DNA of 41,549 nt from Myxococcota bacterium (GTDB taxonomy: Bacteria > Myxococcota_A > Polyangia > JAAYKL01). The DNA lies in the NCBI GenBank assembly GCA_025453525.1, contig JALOQD010000003.1:1-41549 (forward strand), written 5' to 3'. Below the pieces are notes generated by a model, which did not search any database, was not told the DNA's origin, and saw only the letters and a program-made list of their open reading frames with translations. A program made the position numbers and the translations under genes. Below are positions 9,385-16,943 of this stretch, piece by piece (position 1 is the stretch's first letter; the number at the start of each line of letters is the position of its first letter).

Positions 9385-10134
9385 CTAGTCTGGTTGGTGG
9401 ACTGGCCTCATTAAAATGTCATGGATTTCAACGTGCTCAGGTGCGGACAAGATGTGGAGCGCGGCTTCTGCCACGTCCTGGCTTCGCATCGGTTGATAGG
9501 CGGGCTGATGCGCACGCGCGGCTTCCGAGGAGCCGTACATGGCCTTGAGAAACTCCGACTCGGTGTCGCCTGGACTGATGGCGCTCACCCTCACCTTGCT
9601 TCCCTCGGCGCGGAGCTCGCGGCGCAGGCCCTCGGTCAAGGCGCGCACCGCGTGCTTGGTCGCGGCGTAAAAGCCGCTGCCGGTTTGAACGCGATAGCCC
9701 GAAAGGGAGGACACATGCAGAATGTGGCCACGGTTGCTCGGGCGCATGATCTTGAGCGCCTCTCGGGTCGAGACGCAGAGGCCATGGACGTTTACTGCCC
9801 ACATCTCGGCCAAGGCCTCGCTATCCGGGGCCACGAGCGGCGCCACTCTGCCTATGCCCGCAGCGTTCACCAAGATGTCCAACCGGCCGTGGCGGCTTGC
9901 GACGGCGTCGAAAGCCCGCGTGATTTGACCCTCGTCTCGCACATCGACGGCGATAGCGCTAGCGCAGTGGCCTTGCTCTTCCAGTTCGCGAACAAGGGCG
10001 CTGAGCCTGTCCATTCGGCGGGCAAGGGCGATGACCTTGACACCTCGCGAGCCGAGCTCGAGGCAGAGGGCGCGGCCGATTCCGGCCGAGGCGCCCGTGA
10101 CGATCGCTACGGTTTCAGATGAAAATGCGTCCAT
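9385..10134 (-). CDS. Short-chain dehydrogenase/reductase (SDR)
   Basis: This is a classical SDR oxidoreductase of about 249 residues, using NAD(P)H on an unidentified alcohol or ketone. It shows the cofactor motif TGASAGIG (residues 13-20), Arg pairs after the second strand (ALARR, suggesting NADP preference), NAAG at 90-93, the catalytic Ser in HVSSLSGY (about 142-143), and the YAATK pair Tyr156/Lys160, followed by ISPGDTES. The ATG at 10134 is preferred because GAGGA lies 6 bases before it; longer in-frame starts up to 10182 exist. It is transcribed divergently from the next gene. The physiological substrate is unknown. Confidence 0.88.
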   Translation of the reverse strand: MDAFSSETVAIVTGASAGIGRALCLELGSRGVKVIALARRMDRLSALVRELEEQGHCASAIAVDVRDEGQITRAFDAVASRHGRLDILVNAAGIGRVAPLVAPDSEALAEMWAVNVHGLCVSTREALKIMRPSNRGHILHVSSLSGYRVQTGSGFYAATKHAVRALTEGLRRELRAEGSKVRVSAISPGDTESEFLKAMYGSSEAARAHQPAYQPMRSQDVAEAALHILSAPEHVEIHDILMRPVHQPD

Positions 10135-10312
10135 GGCTTCCTCGTCTTTCATGCCCTTCTCGTTTCTACAGTTCACCGTCACTCTGGAGCGAGGGTTCTC
10201 AAAAGTTACCTTTGGAGTATCCTATAATCGTTTAAAAAAAATGATTCTTTGGTCTTTTTTTTGGCGTTGACTTGAAACGACTTATCTTAAGAAACGAAAC
10301 AGAAATTTCGCA

Positions 10313-11026
10313 ATGAGGGTAGGTGGGTTACGCCCTGCCCAGAAGCTGACGGTGCCCATGGCAGAGATCGATCCGGCGAGTATCGCCCGCGTCATGATAC
10401 CGGAGTTTCTTCGAGAGCTCATGCACAGCGAGCGAGAGCGTCTCGGCGACGGGCTCGCCTCGGTGCTGTATCGAGCCGGCATGACGCAGGAAGAATGGCT
10501 GACTCTCGAGCGCGGCGCCGCGGTTTTGTCGCAAGACCGCTGGTTTGCCATCGCCGCGGCCTTGCGCATGAGCCCTGCCGAGGTCGCTTTGCGACTCCAC
10601 GAGGCGGTCTCCAGCCGACCCGCGCTCTGGATGGAGCGGCTCGGTGACGACGACTGGCAGATCCTTAGGCGCTCCATGACGAGCCCGCGGGCCCTTCGAT
10701 CGGGAAGAACCATGAGCGCGGACTTGAATGGCAACCGGCCAGCCCTTTTCTATGAGCTGTCCACGTATTACCCGTCTCCAGATGAGATTCTTTCCATCGC
10801 CGCTCAGGGAGATTATTTCAAGCGTCGTGCTGTCAGCCGTCCGCCGTCTATTATTGACGAGGGCAATGTGGGCGACCTGCGATCTTCGCTGCACAGCGCC
10901 CTCGACGAATTGCCCGAGGACTGCTTGCCGCTGCTCGAGCGGGTCATGGACAAATTTACGCGCTTTTCGCTCAAGGATCTGGCCCAGGCCTACAAGCACT
11001 TTTCTCTTTCAGTGAGTAAAAAGTGA
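10313..11026 (+). CDS. Hypothetical protein with possible HTH segment
   Basis: The product is 237 residues (or 222 if it starts at ATG 10358) and is soluble, with no signal peptide. Residues about 35-95 are helical and reminiscent of an XRE-type helix-turn-helix: a MTQEEWLTLERG helix pair, then LSQDRWFAIAAALRMSPAEVALRLHE. This suggests DNA binding, but the match is weak. The C-terminal half is acidic and helical (LPEDCLPLLERVMDKFTRFS). Its stop overlaps the GTG start of the downstream membrane protease gene by 4 bases, so the two are translationally coupled and may be functionally linked. I do not recognise a named family. Confidence 0.7.
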   Translation: MRVGGLRPAQKLTVPMAEIDPASIARVMIPEFLRELMHSERERLGDGLASVLYRAGMTQEEWLTLERGAAVLSQDRWFAIAAALRMSPAEVALRLHEAVSSRPALWMERLGDDDWQILRRSMTSPRALRSGRTMSADLNGNRPALFYELSTYYPSPDEILSIAAQGDYFKRRAVSRPPSIIDEGNVGDLRSSLHSALDELPEDCLPLLERVMDKFTRFSLKDLAQAYKHFSLSVSKK

Positions 11027-13398
11027 CGAGCGCAGGCCCCATCGCCAAGGCATTCAGGTATGTCTTGGACATTATGTCCTGGCGGATGGCCCTTGTTTGG
11101 GCCGCCGTGATGGTTGTGGCATCTATTGTGGCGTGCCGTGCGCCTTTGACGCAGAGCCTCGGCTATGAATACGCGCTCGTCGTTTCGCTCATCGCCACAC
11201 TGGGCGCAGGGCATCTCGCCTCTCAGTATCCCGGTCGCCTGCGAGGCAAGCCTCTGCGCTTCGAGGACAAGCCGCTCGGTGCATTCATCATGTGGTTTCA
11301 CATTTTGGAATACACCGCGCCCATGGTTGTTCTTCCCTTGCTCGTCGGCCTCGTCAACGGGATGCGCGCACCCATGTGCAACACGGGCGAGGGCTTGTCT
11401 TTCTACGTTTTGCTCGTCGTGCCTGGCGTGCTCTTCGCCACGGCCCTCGGACTGATTGCGGGCCTATCGTTCGAGAGTCGCAAGGCGGCTGGGACGACCT
11501 GGTTCGCACTCTATGGTGCGTTGCTCGTCGCTGGCATCTGCCGGTTCCATGGTTCTCCGGCAGTGTGCCTCTTTGGTCCGTTGTTCGGATACTTTCCGGG
11601 CGTGCTTTACGACGAGCTCGTGACTGTCGAGACTCGGCTCTTGACGTACCGAATCGCGACCTTGTCCCAGGTCGTTGCGCTTTTGTCGTTTACCCAGTGC
11701 TTTCTCGAAGCCTCTTCTCGACGACTGGCGTTTGTCCGGCGTCGGTGGCTGTCCCTCTCCTGTGTTGGCGTTGCGTTGGCCTTTGGCGTGGCCATTGCGT
11801 TCTATGCCGCAGGACCAGCGCTCGGCCATCGCACGACCCGGGGAGCCCTGGAAGAGGAGCTCTCGCTCAAGAGGCAGGCCGCCAATCTCGAGCTTCACTT
11901 CTCGCCAACGGCAGACCCTCAAGTCATCGAGCAGCTCCTCGAGGACGCCACTTTCAGCCTCCATCAGGTCGAGGAGTATTTGGGCGTGAGAGTGAAGGAC
12001 ACGATTACGATCTTTCTGTTTCCCGACGAGAACGCAAAAGGCGCGGCCATGGGCGCCCTGGGTACGAACGTCGCCAAGCCATGGCGCAAAGAGGTGTACG
12101 TCACGGTGGAGGATCCGCCCCATTGGGTCATGCGGCACGAGATCGCCCATGCGGTAGCGGCCGAGTTCGGAAAGGGGCCCTTCGCAGTTTCGGGCAAGGC
12201 AGGAGGGCTTCTTCCTTGCCCTGGGCTCATCGAGGGCCTGGCGGTTGCAGCCACCGGACCCCGAGACGAGATGACCGTGCATCAGTGGGCCGCGGCGATG
12301 AAGCACCTCAAGCTGCTGCCGTCTCTCGAAGACGTGCTGGGCATTGGATTCTTCAATGTCGCGACGTCCGTGGCCTATGTCGCCTCTGGCTCGTTCGCGC
12401 ACTGGATACGCACTGCCTATAGTCCACAGACCCTGCGTCTGGCCTATCGGCGAGGCGACTACGCGGCCGCGACAGGGCAGAGCCTAGAGGCATTGGAGAG
12501 ACGCTGGATCGAGTTCCTTGCCAAAATCGAGCTCGCCCAACCGGAAATCGACGCCGCTCGCCATCGGTTCGACCGGCCGGCGGTGGTGCATGGAGTGTGC
12601 ATTCACGAGGTGGCGCGACTTCGCCAGCAAGCCGACGCTTTGGCCGCGACGAACCAGTGGGATGCTACCCTCGCTGTTCTCAAGGAGGCCAATGAGAGGT
12701 CCGGCAATTCCACCGCAACGCGCCTGGACCTATTTAACGGCAAGATCGAAGCTGGGCGCATGGGAGAGGTGCTGTCCGAGTCCGCTCTGCTCCTCGACGA
12801 CCCCCAGATCAACAGTGTGGCGAAAGACGGCATTCGCGAGGTGCTCGCCGATCTAGAGTTCGCCACGGGCAATCGCCTGTCGGCTCATCGCTCGTTCCTC
12901 GAGCTTGCGTCCCGCGCTCCCAGCGAGCTTCGCCGCCGCGCTCTCGAGATCAAGGCGCACCTCGCCGAGATGCCACCCGCCGCAGTGTCGAAGCTCCCGC
13001 TCATCCTGGCTCGGCGGCCTGGACAAAGCCAAGTACCCGAGGCCCTCGCGCTCCTGGTCATCAGCGATACAGCACACCAGAGCCCGGAAGACCCGGTTCT
13101 ATGGTACCTGCTCGGCCGGCAATACTTCCGCTACTACGACTGGGATACGGCCATCCAGCGGTTCGATCGAGCCACCGCTCTCGGGATCGAAAGCGTCGCT
13201 CCCAGCCTGTGGCTCGAGATCCGCATGCTCAAGGCCCAATCCCTGTTCCGGCAGCGTCGCTACGACGAAGCGCGCATTTTGTTCGAGCAAATTGGTCGAG
13301 ATCCCAGACTCCAACTCGGAATGGCGGCCCTGGCGCAGGACTGGTTGCAGCGTTGCCGTTTTCGCTCGGCTCGTCCGAGCGAAAGCTCGCGGCTCTAA
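11023..13398 (+). CDS. Membrane-anchored gluzincin metalloprotease with TPR-like C-terminus
   Basis: This is a 791-residue integral membrane protein. The first ~265 residues hold about six or seven hydrophobic segments (for example 23-38, 50-66, 99-112, 127-147, 160-172 and 245-264). A globular region follows with HEIAH at 372-376, inside WVMRHEIAHAVAAEFG, and a downstream Glu in GLIEGLAVAA (about 402-410). The HExxH plus downstream EGxA pattern is typical of zinc-dependent gluzincin (peptidase MA) proteases. The last ~200 residues look like tetratricopeptide repeats (for example WYLLGRQYFRYYDWDTAIQRFDRATALG). The GTG start overlaps the preceding gene by 4 bases. The substrate is unknown; a regulated envelope protease or peptide-processing role is an inference. 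Confidence 0.78.
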   Translation: MTSAGPIAKAFRYVLDIMSWRMALVWAAVMVVASIVACRAPLTQSLGYEYALVVSLIATLGAGHLASQYPGRLRGKPLRFEDKPLGAFIMWFHILEYTAPMVVLPLLVGLVNGMRAPMCNTGEGLSFYVLLVVPGVLFATALGLIAGLSFESRKAAGTTWFALYGALLVAGICRFHGSPAVCLFGPLFGYFPGVLYDELVTVETRLLTYRIATLSQVVALLSFTQCFLEASSRRLAFVRRRWLSLSCVGVALAFGVAIAFYAAGPALGHRTTRGALEEELSLKRQAANLELHFSPTADPQVIEQLLEDATFSLHQVEEYLGVRVKDTITIFLFPDENAKGAAMGALGTNVAKPWRKEVYVTVEDPPHWVMRHEIAHAVAAEFGKGPFAVSGKAGGLLPCPGLIEGLAVAATGPRDEMTVHQWAAAMKHLKLLPSLEDVLGIGFFNVATSVAYVASGSFAHWIRTAYSPQTLRLAYRRGDYAAATGQSLEALERRWIEFLAKIELAQPEIDAARHRFDRPAVVHGVCIHEVARLRQQADALAATNQWDATLAVLKEANERSGNSTATRLDLFNGKIEAGRMGEVLSESALLLDDPQINSVAKDGIREVLADLEFATGNRLSAHRSFLELASRAPSELRRRALEIKAHLAEMPPAAVSKLPLILARRPGQSQVPEALALLVISDTAHQSPEDPVLWYLLGRQYFRYYDWDTAIQRFDRATALGIESVAPSLWLEIRMLKAQSLFRQRRYDEARILFEQIGRDPRLQLGMAALAQDWLQRCRFRSARPSESSRL
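13360..13384 (+). other. Perfect 10-bp inverted repeat at end of coding region
   Basis: TTTCGCTCGG (13360-13369) and its exact reverse complement (13375-13384) enclose the 5-base loop CTCGT, just before the protease stop codon. It lacks a following T-run, so it is not a classic intrinsic terminator. It could slow transcript decay or act as a weak terminator. Confidence 0.45.
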
Positions 13399-13501
13399 GA
13401 GCTCGTCGTCCGTTCCGTCTGTCGACACCTAGCCCGGCGGATGCGTTTGGAATAGAATGAAGGGCCCATATTAGAAACTATGGGCGAGCCAAGGAGAACT
13501 C

Positions 13502-14617
13502 ATGAGGCTGAACCTTTGGGGCGTGTGTGTGGTGGCCGTGGCGATGAATGTCGCTGTTGCGGCTTGCTCGCCTTCTGCGGACAAGTCACAGGCCTTGTCG
13601 GCTCAGCCGACCGGGGGCCCGAAGATCGCTACAGAAGCAAAATACGATTTTGGCAAAGTGCTTCAAGGCGAGCAAGTGGAACATGTGTTCAAGATTCGCA
13701 ACGAAGGAGGAGCAGAGCTGCGGATCGAGAACGCTCACGGATCGTGAGGGTGCACGGCCACCGTCATTACGACGGCGGCGATTCCCCCGGGTGGGGAAGG
13801 AGAAATCAAGGCAACCCTCAAGACAGAAGGACGCAAGGGCCTGCTCAAGAAGACCGTGACCGTGACCTCCAATGCGGTCAATGCGCCGTCTCTCGCCCTC
13901 GAGCTCTCTCTAGAGATCGTGGTCGATGTGGAGGTATCACCGCCGCGCCTCAGTTTTGCAGAGCTGCGCAAGGGCGAAAAAGCAACCCTGTCGTTCATCG
14001 TAAAGATCAGCGACCCGGCAAAGTACAAGCTCGGAGGCTTGCATCTGGACGACGCGCGTTTTGCGCTGGTGGACAAGGGCGAGCTCAATTACGAGCTACA
14101 GTTCAAGGGCTCGAGCGTTTTGGAGAACCTCTCTTCCAAGCTCCTCATCGAGGTGCAAGGCGAGCGCAACCGTACCTTGGAAGTGCCGATCTCGGTGCGC
14201 GTGGTGGGCGACATCATTTATACGCGGAACCTGTACTTCCTCAAAAGGAACGATGTTCTACAGGCCAAGGAGATCGCGCTCTCCTCGCGCTCTGGCCGTG
14301 CCATCAAAGTGCTCGGAGCGAGCGATCCTGAGGGCCGCGTTAAGGTGACGATACCCAAGCAGCCTGCCAAAGAGCTCGTGCTCAAGGTCGAGGTGGAGAG
14401 GCCAGGGGACAACTTCAAGAAGCCGCAAAGAGGCACGATCACAGTGCGCACGAGCGACAAGGACATGGCCGAGATCCCGGTCAGCTACACCATCAGCGAG
14501 GCGCGAGCTCCAGTTGTCTCCATGGGCTCAAAGGCCAAGCCGCCTCCTGTGCGAGTGGTCCCCTCCATGGCGCCCGAGGCCACACCTTCGGCGCCGCAAA
14601 AGGATGAAAGAAAATGA
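13502..14617 (+). CDS. DUF1573 lipoprotein, probable selenoprotein (Sec82 encoded by TGA)
   Basis: One reading frame of 371 codons is interrupted only by TGA at 13745-13747. The N-terminus is a lipoprotein signal ending VAAC (Cys22). The first domain matches DUF1573: YDFGKVLQGEQVEHVFKIRN, then the segment whose family consensus is S-C-G-C-T, then IPPGGEGEIKATL and TVTSN. The TGA falls exactly on the first Cys of that motif, giving S-U-G-C-T. Two further Ig-like domains follow (about residues 140-240 and 240-335), then a Pro-rich tail. The frame stays open with conserved domain sequence after the TGA, and a hairpin starts 9 bases after it, so selenocysteine insertion is more likely than decay. 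The alternative is a point-mutated pseudogene. A ribosome site AAGGAGA precedes the ATG. The downstream gene overlaps by 4 bases. Confidence 0.72.
13757..13798 (+). promoter_or_regulatory. Candidate SECIS hairpins downstream of the in-frame TGA
   Basis: Two adjacent hairpins follow the TGA. The first pairs 13757-13765 with 13771-13779 (nine pairs with one A-C mismatch) around loop ATTAC, placing the loop 18 nt after TGA, the expected distance for a bacterial SECIS. Its loop lacks the G normally found in the first two loop positions. The second pairs 13782-13787 with 13793-13798 around loop CGGGT, which has the G but begins 40 nt after TGA, slightly far. Assignment is therefore tentative. Confidence 0.4.
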
Positions 14618-15315
14618 ATATGAGATTCGTCTTTGTGTGCGTCGTATTGCAGTTCGCGGCGATGTTCGGCAGTGCCTGCAGCAAGCCCACGACGTTGAAG
14701 ATCGAGCCGGAAAAGGTCGTGCTCGACGGCGCCAATGACAGTGAGACCTTGGCCGCCAAGGTGTTCGATCAGAACGGCAAGCCGCTCACCAATGGGATAC
14801 GCATCGTGTGGTTCAGCGACGATACCAAAATCATCAAGCTCTCTGCCGACGGCGTGGTGAGCGCTGTGGCCTCGGGCGAGGCCGAGGTAGAGGCCGAGGT
14901 CGTGGGCGCCGAGCTCAAGGCAAAGGTGCCCATAAGGGTGAAGATCCCTGCCTCCATCGTCGCGTCCCACGAGCGGATGAGTCTATGGATCGGCCAGGTC
15001 AAGGAGGATGTCTGGGCAGAGGTTCGTTCCGAGAAGGAGGCCTTTATCGAAGGCTATCTGCCTCAGTGGGAGAGCGAAGATCCCTCGGTCGTCAAGGCAG
15101 AGGCCATCGTCGATCCCCGTCGCCGCCAAAGCTGGGTGAAGCTCACGGCGCTCAAGGAGGGCATCACGTATTTGCATGCCCGGTTCAACGGGCTCGACTC
15201 GTCCATTCGCGTTTCGGTCTATGACGAGAATCGCCAGTACGCGCCAGATGGCACGCCTCTCGACGCCAATGGGAAGCCCATCGTTGTGCAAAACCCTAGC
15301 AAGGATGAAGAGTGA
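14614..15315 (+). CDS. Lipoprotein with Big2-like bacterial Ig domain
   Basis: This 233-residue exported protein has a hydrophobic leader ending in GSACSKP, probably a lipoprotein signal with a non-ideal lipobox. Residues about 28-110 read like a Big_2 immunoglobulin-like domain: the typical IEPEKVVLDGANDSETLAA opening, then IRIVWFSDDTKIIKLSADG and VVSAVASGEAEVEAEV. A second similar repeat covers about 115-215 (QWESEDPSVVKAEA, then ALKEGITYLHARFNG). The ATG overlaps the stop of the DUF1573 gene (ATGA), so it is co-translated with it and probably acts in the same envelope compartment. A ligand or partner cannot be inferred from sequence. Confidence 0.78.
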   Translation: MNMRFVFVCVVLQFAAMFGSACSKPTTLKIEPEKVVLDGANDSETLAAKVFDQNGKPLTNGIRIVWFSDDTKIIKLSADGVVSAVASGEAEVEAEVVGAELKAKVPIRVKIPASIVASHERMSLWIGQVKEDVWAEVRSEKEAFIEGYLPQWESEDPSVVKAEAIVDPRRRQSWVKLTALKEGITYLHARFNGLDSSIRVSVYDENRQYAPDGTPLDANGKPIVVQNPSKDEE

Positions 15316-15319
15316 CGTT

Positions 15320-15826
15320 ATGACCCACTCCCTTTGGGCGCCTTGGCGCATGGATTTCATCCTCGGTCCTAAGCCCGAGGGGTGCGTGCTGTGCGAAGCT
15401 GCGACCAAAGCGAAAGCCGAGCGCCTCGAGACTCTAGTGCTCGCCGAAACCGAGCTTTCGTTCGTCATCATCAATCGATACCCCTATACCCATGGGCATA
15501 TCATGGTTGTGCCGCGACGACATGTGGGCAGGCTCGAGGACCTCGACATCCGCGAGCGACACGACCTCATGGATTTGGTGATAGGCGCCAAGGTCGCGCT
15601 CGATCAGTCGGTCAAACCCCATGGGATCAACGTGGGAATGAACCTGGGCAAGGTCGCCGGCGCGGGCATCGAAGCTCATATCCATGTGCATCTCGTGCCG
15701 CGTTGGGAGGGTGACACCAACTTCATGCCAGTGCTCGCAGACACCCGAGTCATGCCCGAGCACTTGCTCTCGACCTACCAATCCATGGTGCCGGCCTTCG
15801 AGGCGCTGGACACCCATCCGACATGA
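15320..15826 (+). CDS. HIT-family nucleotide hydrolase/transferase
   Basis: This 168-residue protein carries the histidine-triad signature AHIHVHLVP (His120, 122, 124), whose central His is the nucleophile acting on nucleotide alpha-phosphates. The N-terminus LWAPWRMDFI with CVLC (Cys22, Cys25), and NRYPYTHGHIMVVPRRH, are typical of the bacterial HIT/AP4A-phosphorylase-like subgroup. ATG 15320 lies 4 bases after the previous stop; an alternative ATG at 15305 would overlap it. It is cytoplasmic. Its stop overlaps the start of the following LapA-like gene by 4 bases. The substrate is probably a dinucleoside polyphosphate or nucleoside phosphoramidate, known only from the family. Confidence 0.9.
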   Translation: MTHSLWAPWRMDFILGPKPEGCVLCEAATKAKAERLETLVLAETELSFVIINRYPYTHGHIMVVPRRHVGRLEDLDIRERHDLMDLVIGAKVALDQSVKPHGINVGMNLGKVAGAGIEAHIHVHLVPRWEGDTNFMPVLADTRVMPEHLLSTYQSMVPAFEALDTHPT

Positions 15827-16161
15827 GTCGCCTGTCGCAGTCGCGCCCCGCACAGGTCGCCCTCGCCGTTTGCGGTGCTTTGCTCGGCGCAGCGGCTCTA
15901 TTGTTTGGACTGGCCAACAACCGTTGGGTCGTCTTGAGCCTCCCCACGCCACTGTTCGAGGCCTCGGCCGGAAGACCGGTATTCGAAGCGCGACTGTGGG
16001 CGGTCATGCTCGTCTCTTTCCTCCTCGGTCTTGCTTCTGCGCTCGGTATTGGCCTCTATTACCATCGCCGCACGCGCATGCTCGTCCGTCGCGCGGCAGC
16101 CCTGGAGGAGGAGCTCGGGCAGGCGCGTCGCCTATTGGCGTCGCTGCATGGCAAGGGTTAG
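15823..16161 (+). CDS. LapA-like small inner-membrane protein
   Basis: This 112-residue protein has two membrane segments (about residues 13-30 and 57-77), separated by the short loop containing NNRWVVLSLP, and a C-terminal coiled coil (RRAAALEEELGQARRLLASL). This layout is that of the LapA (lipopolysaccharide assembly protein A) domain family, which works at the inner membrane in envelope maintenance. The start codon overlaps the HIT gene stop (ATGA). Function in this organism is inferred only from the domain architecture. Confidence 0.72.
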   Translation: MSRLSQSRPAQVALAVCGALLGAAALLFGLANNRWVVLSLPTPLFEASAGRPVFEARLWAVMLVSFLLGLASALGIGLYYHRRTRMLVRRAAALEEELGQARRLLASLHGKG

Positions 16162-16229
16162 AATCGGTGCGCGGAGCAGCAACGACTGAAGAGCCACTGT
16201 CCACAGCGCTCTCGTTTTGGAGGAAGCCC

Positions 16230-16742
16230 ATGACAAACCACGACTCCGATGACTCGAACCGAAGAACCATGCCGTCGACTCAGTCAGAGGACGGTCAGTC
16301 CTTGTTCGAGAAGGTCGTGCCCGATGGCGTGCGTCGAGGAGTGGAGTCGCTGCTTCGTGAAGGACGGCTCAGACAACTGGTGGGCGAGCTGAAGCTACCC
16401 AAAGAGATCGTCGCCTATATGCTCGCGCAGATCGACGAGACCAAGCAAGCGGCGGTGTCGGCGGTCGGCCGAGAGCTTCGGCTGTTTTTGGAGCGAACGA
16501 GCCTCGCAGATGAGCTGACCAGGCTGCTCACCCAGGTGTCGTTTCAAATCAAGACCGAAGTGCGATTCGTGCCGACCGAAGAAGCCAAGGAAAAGGCCAA
16601 GGAAAAAGGCAAGGCGCGGCGGCGAAAGGAACGCCCTCTGCTCTGGCCTCTGCGACCCGTCGTGACGAGCCAGGTCGAACCAGCGCCCCCAACCGCGGCA
16701 CAAAAAGAGACCGACGAGTCAAACAATCCACTGCCCAAGTGA
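16230..16742 (+). CDS. Conserved-looking hypothetical helical protein with basic tail
   Basis: The 170-residue product starts at an ATG with a clear GGAGGA site 6 bases upstream; the longer open frame upstream is unlikely to be coding. The N-terminus is polar and disordered. Residues about 35-120 form amphipathic helices (FEKVVPDGVRRGVESLLREG, then LPKEIVAYMLAQIDETKQAA). A highly charged Lys/Arg/Glu stretch (EEAKEKAKEKGKARRRKER) and a Pro-rich tail follow. No signal peptide, membrane segment or catalytic motif is visible. I do not recognise a named family. It is the last gene before a strong bidirectional terminator. Confidence 0.72.
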   Translation: MTNHDSDDSNRRTMPSTQSEDGQSLFEKVVPDGVRRGVESLLREGRLRQLVGELKLPKEIVAYMLAQIDETKQAAVSAVGRELRLFLERTSLADELTRLLTQVSFQIKTEVRFVPTEEAKEKAKEKGKARRRKERPLLWPLRPVVTSQVEPAPPTAAQKETDESNNPLPK

Positions 16743-16815
16743 GAGCCGACCGAACCGCCGCACCCCGAGGAGAGGTGAGGCCTTGTCCTATGGGTTGCTC
16801 TGAAGAAGAGCCCCG

Positions 16816-16897
16816 AAAAATGGCCCTCGGCTGCAACGCGGGTTGCCTTACTCCAGGCTTTCGCAAGGCATACCCGCTGCGCGCCGGGGCCATTTTT
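16816..16897. terminator. Long bidirectional terminator hairpin
   Basis: An 82-base imperfect palindrome begins with AAAAATGGCCC and ends with its exact complement GGGCCATTTTT. CGGC/GCCG pairing continues beyond a single bulged T, followed by a longer inner stem (GCGGGT...GCCTT against AAGGC...ACCCGC). Both ends carry an A/T tract, so it reads as stem plus U-run on either strand. It sits between the convergent ends of the 16230-16742 gene and parB, as expected for a shared intrinsic terminator, but it is much longer than usual. Confidence 0.7.
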
Positions 16898-16943
16898 AAC
16901 TTCATAGGTGGTCGCGCTAGCGGCCATGAGCGTTTGGGGAATG

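Noticed and set aside
10223-10228. Perfect TATAAT hexamer between the SDR and HTH-like genes
   Set aside because: No acceptable -35 element lies 15-19 bases upstream on the plus strand, and the region is AT-rich, so the hexamer alone is not evidence of a promoter.
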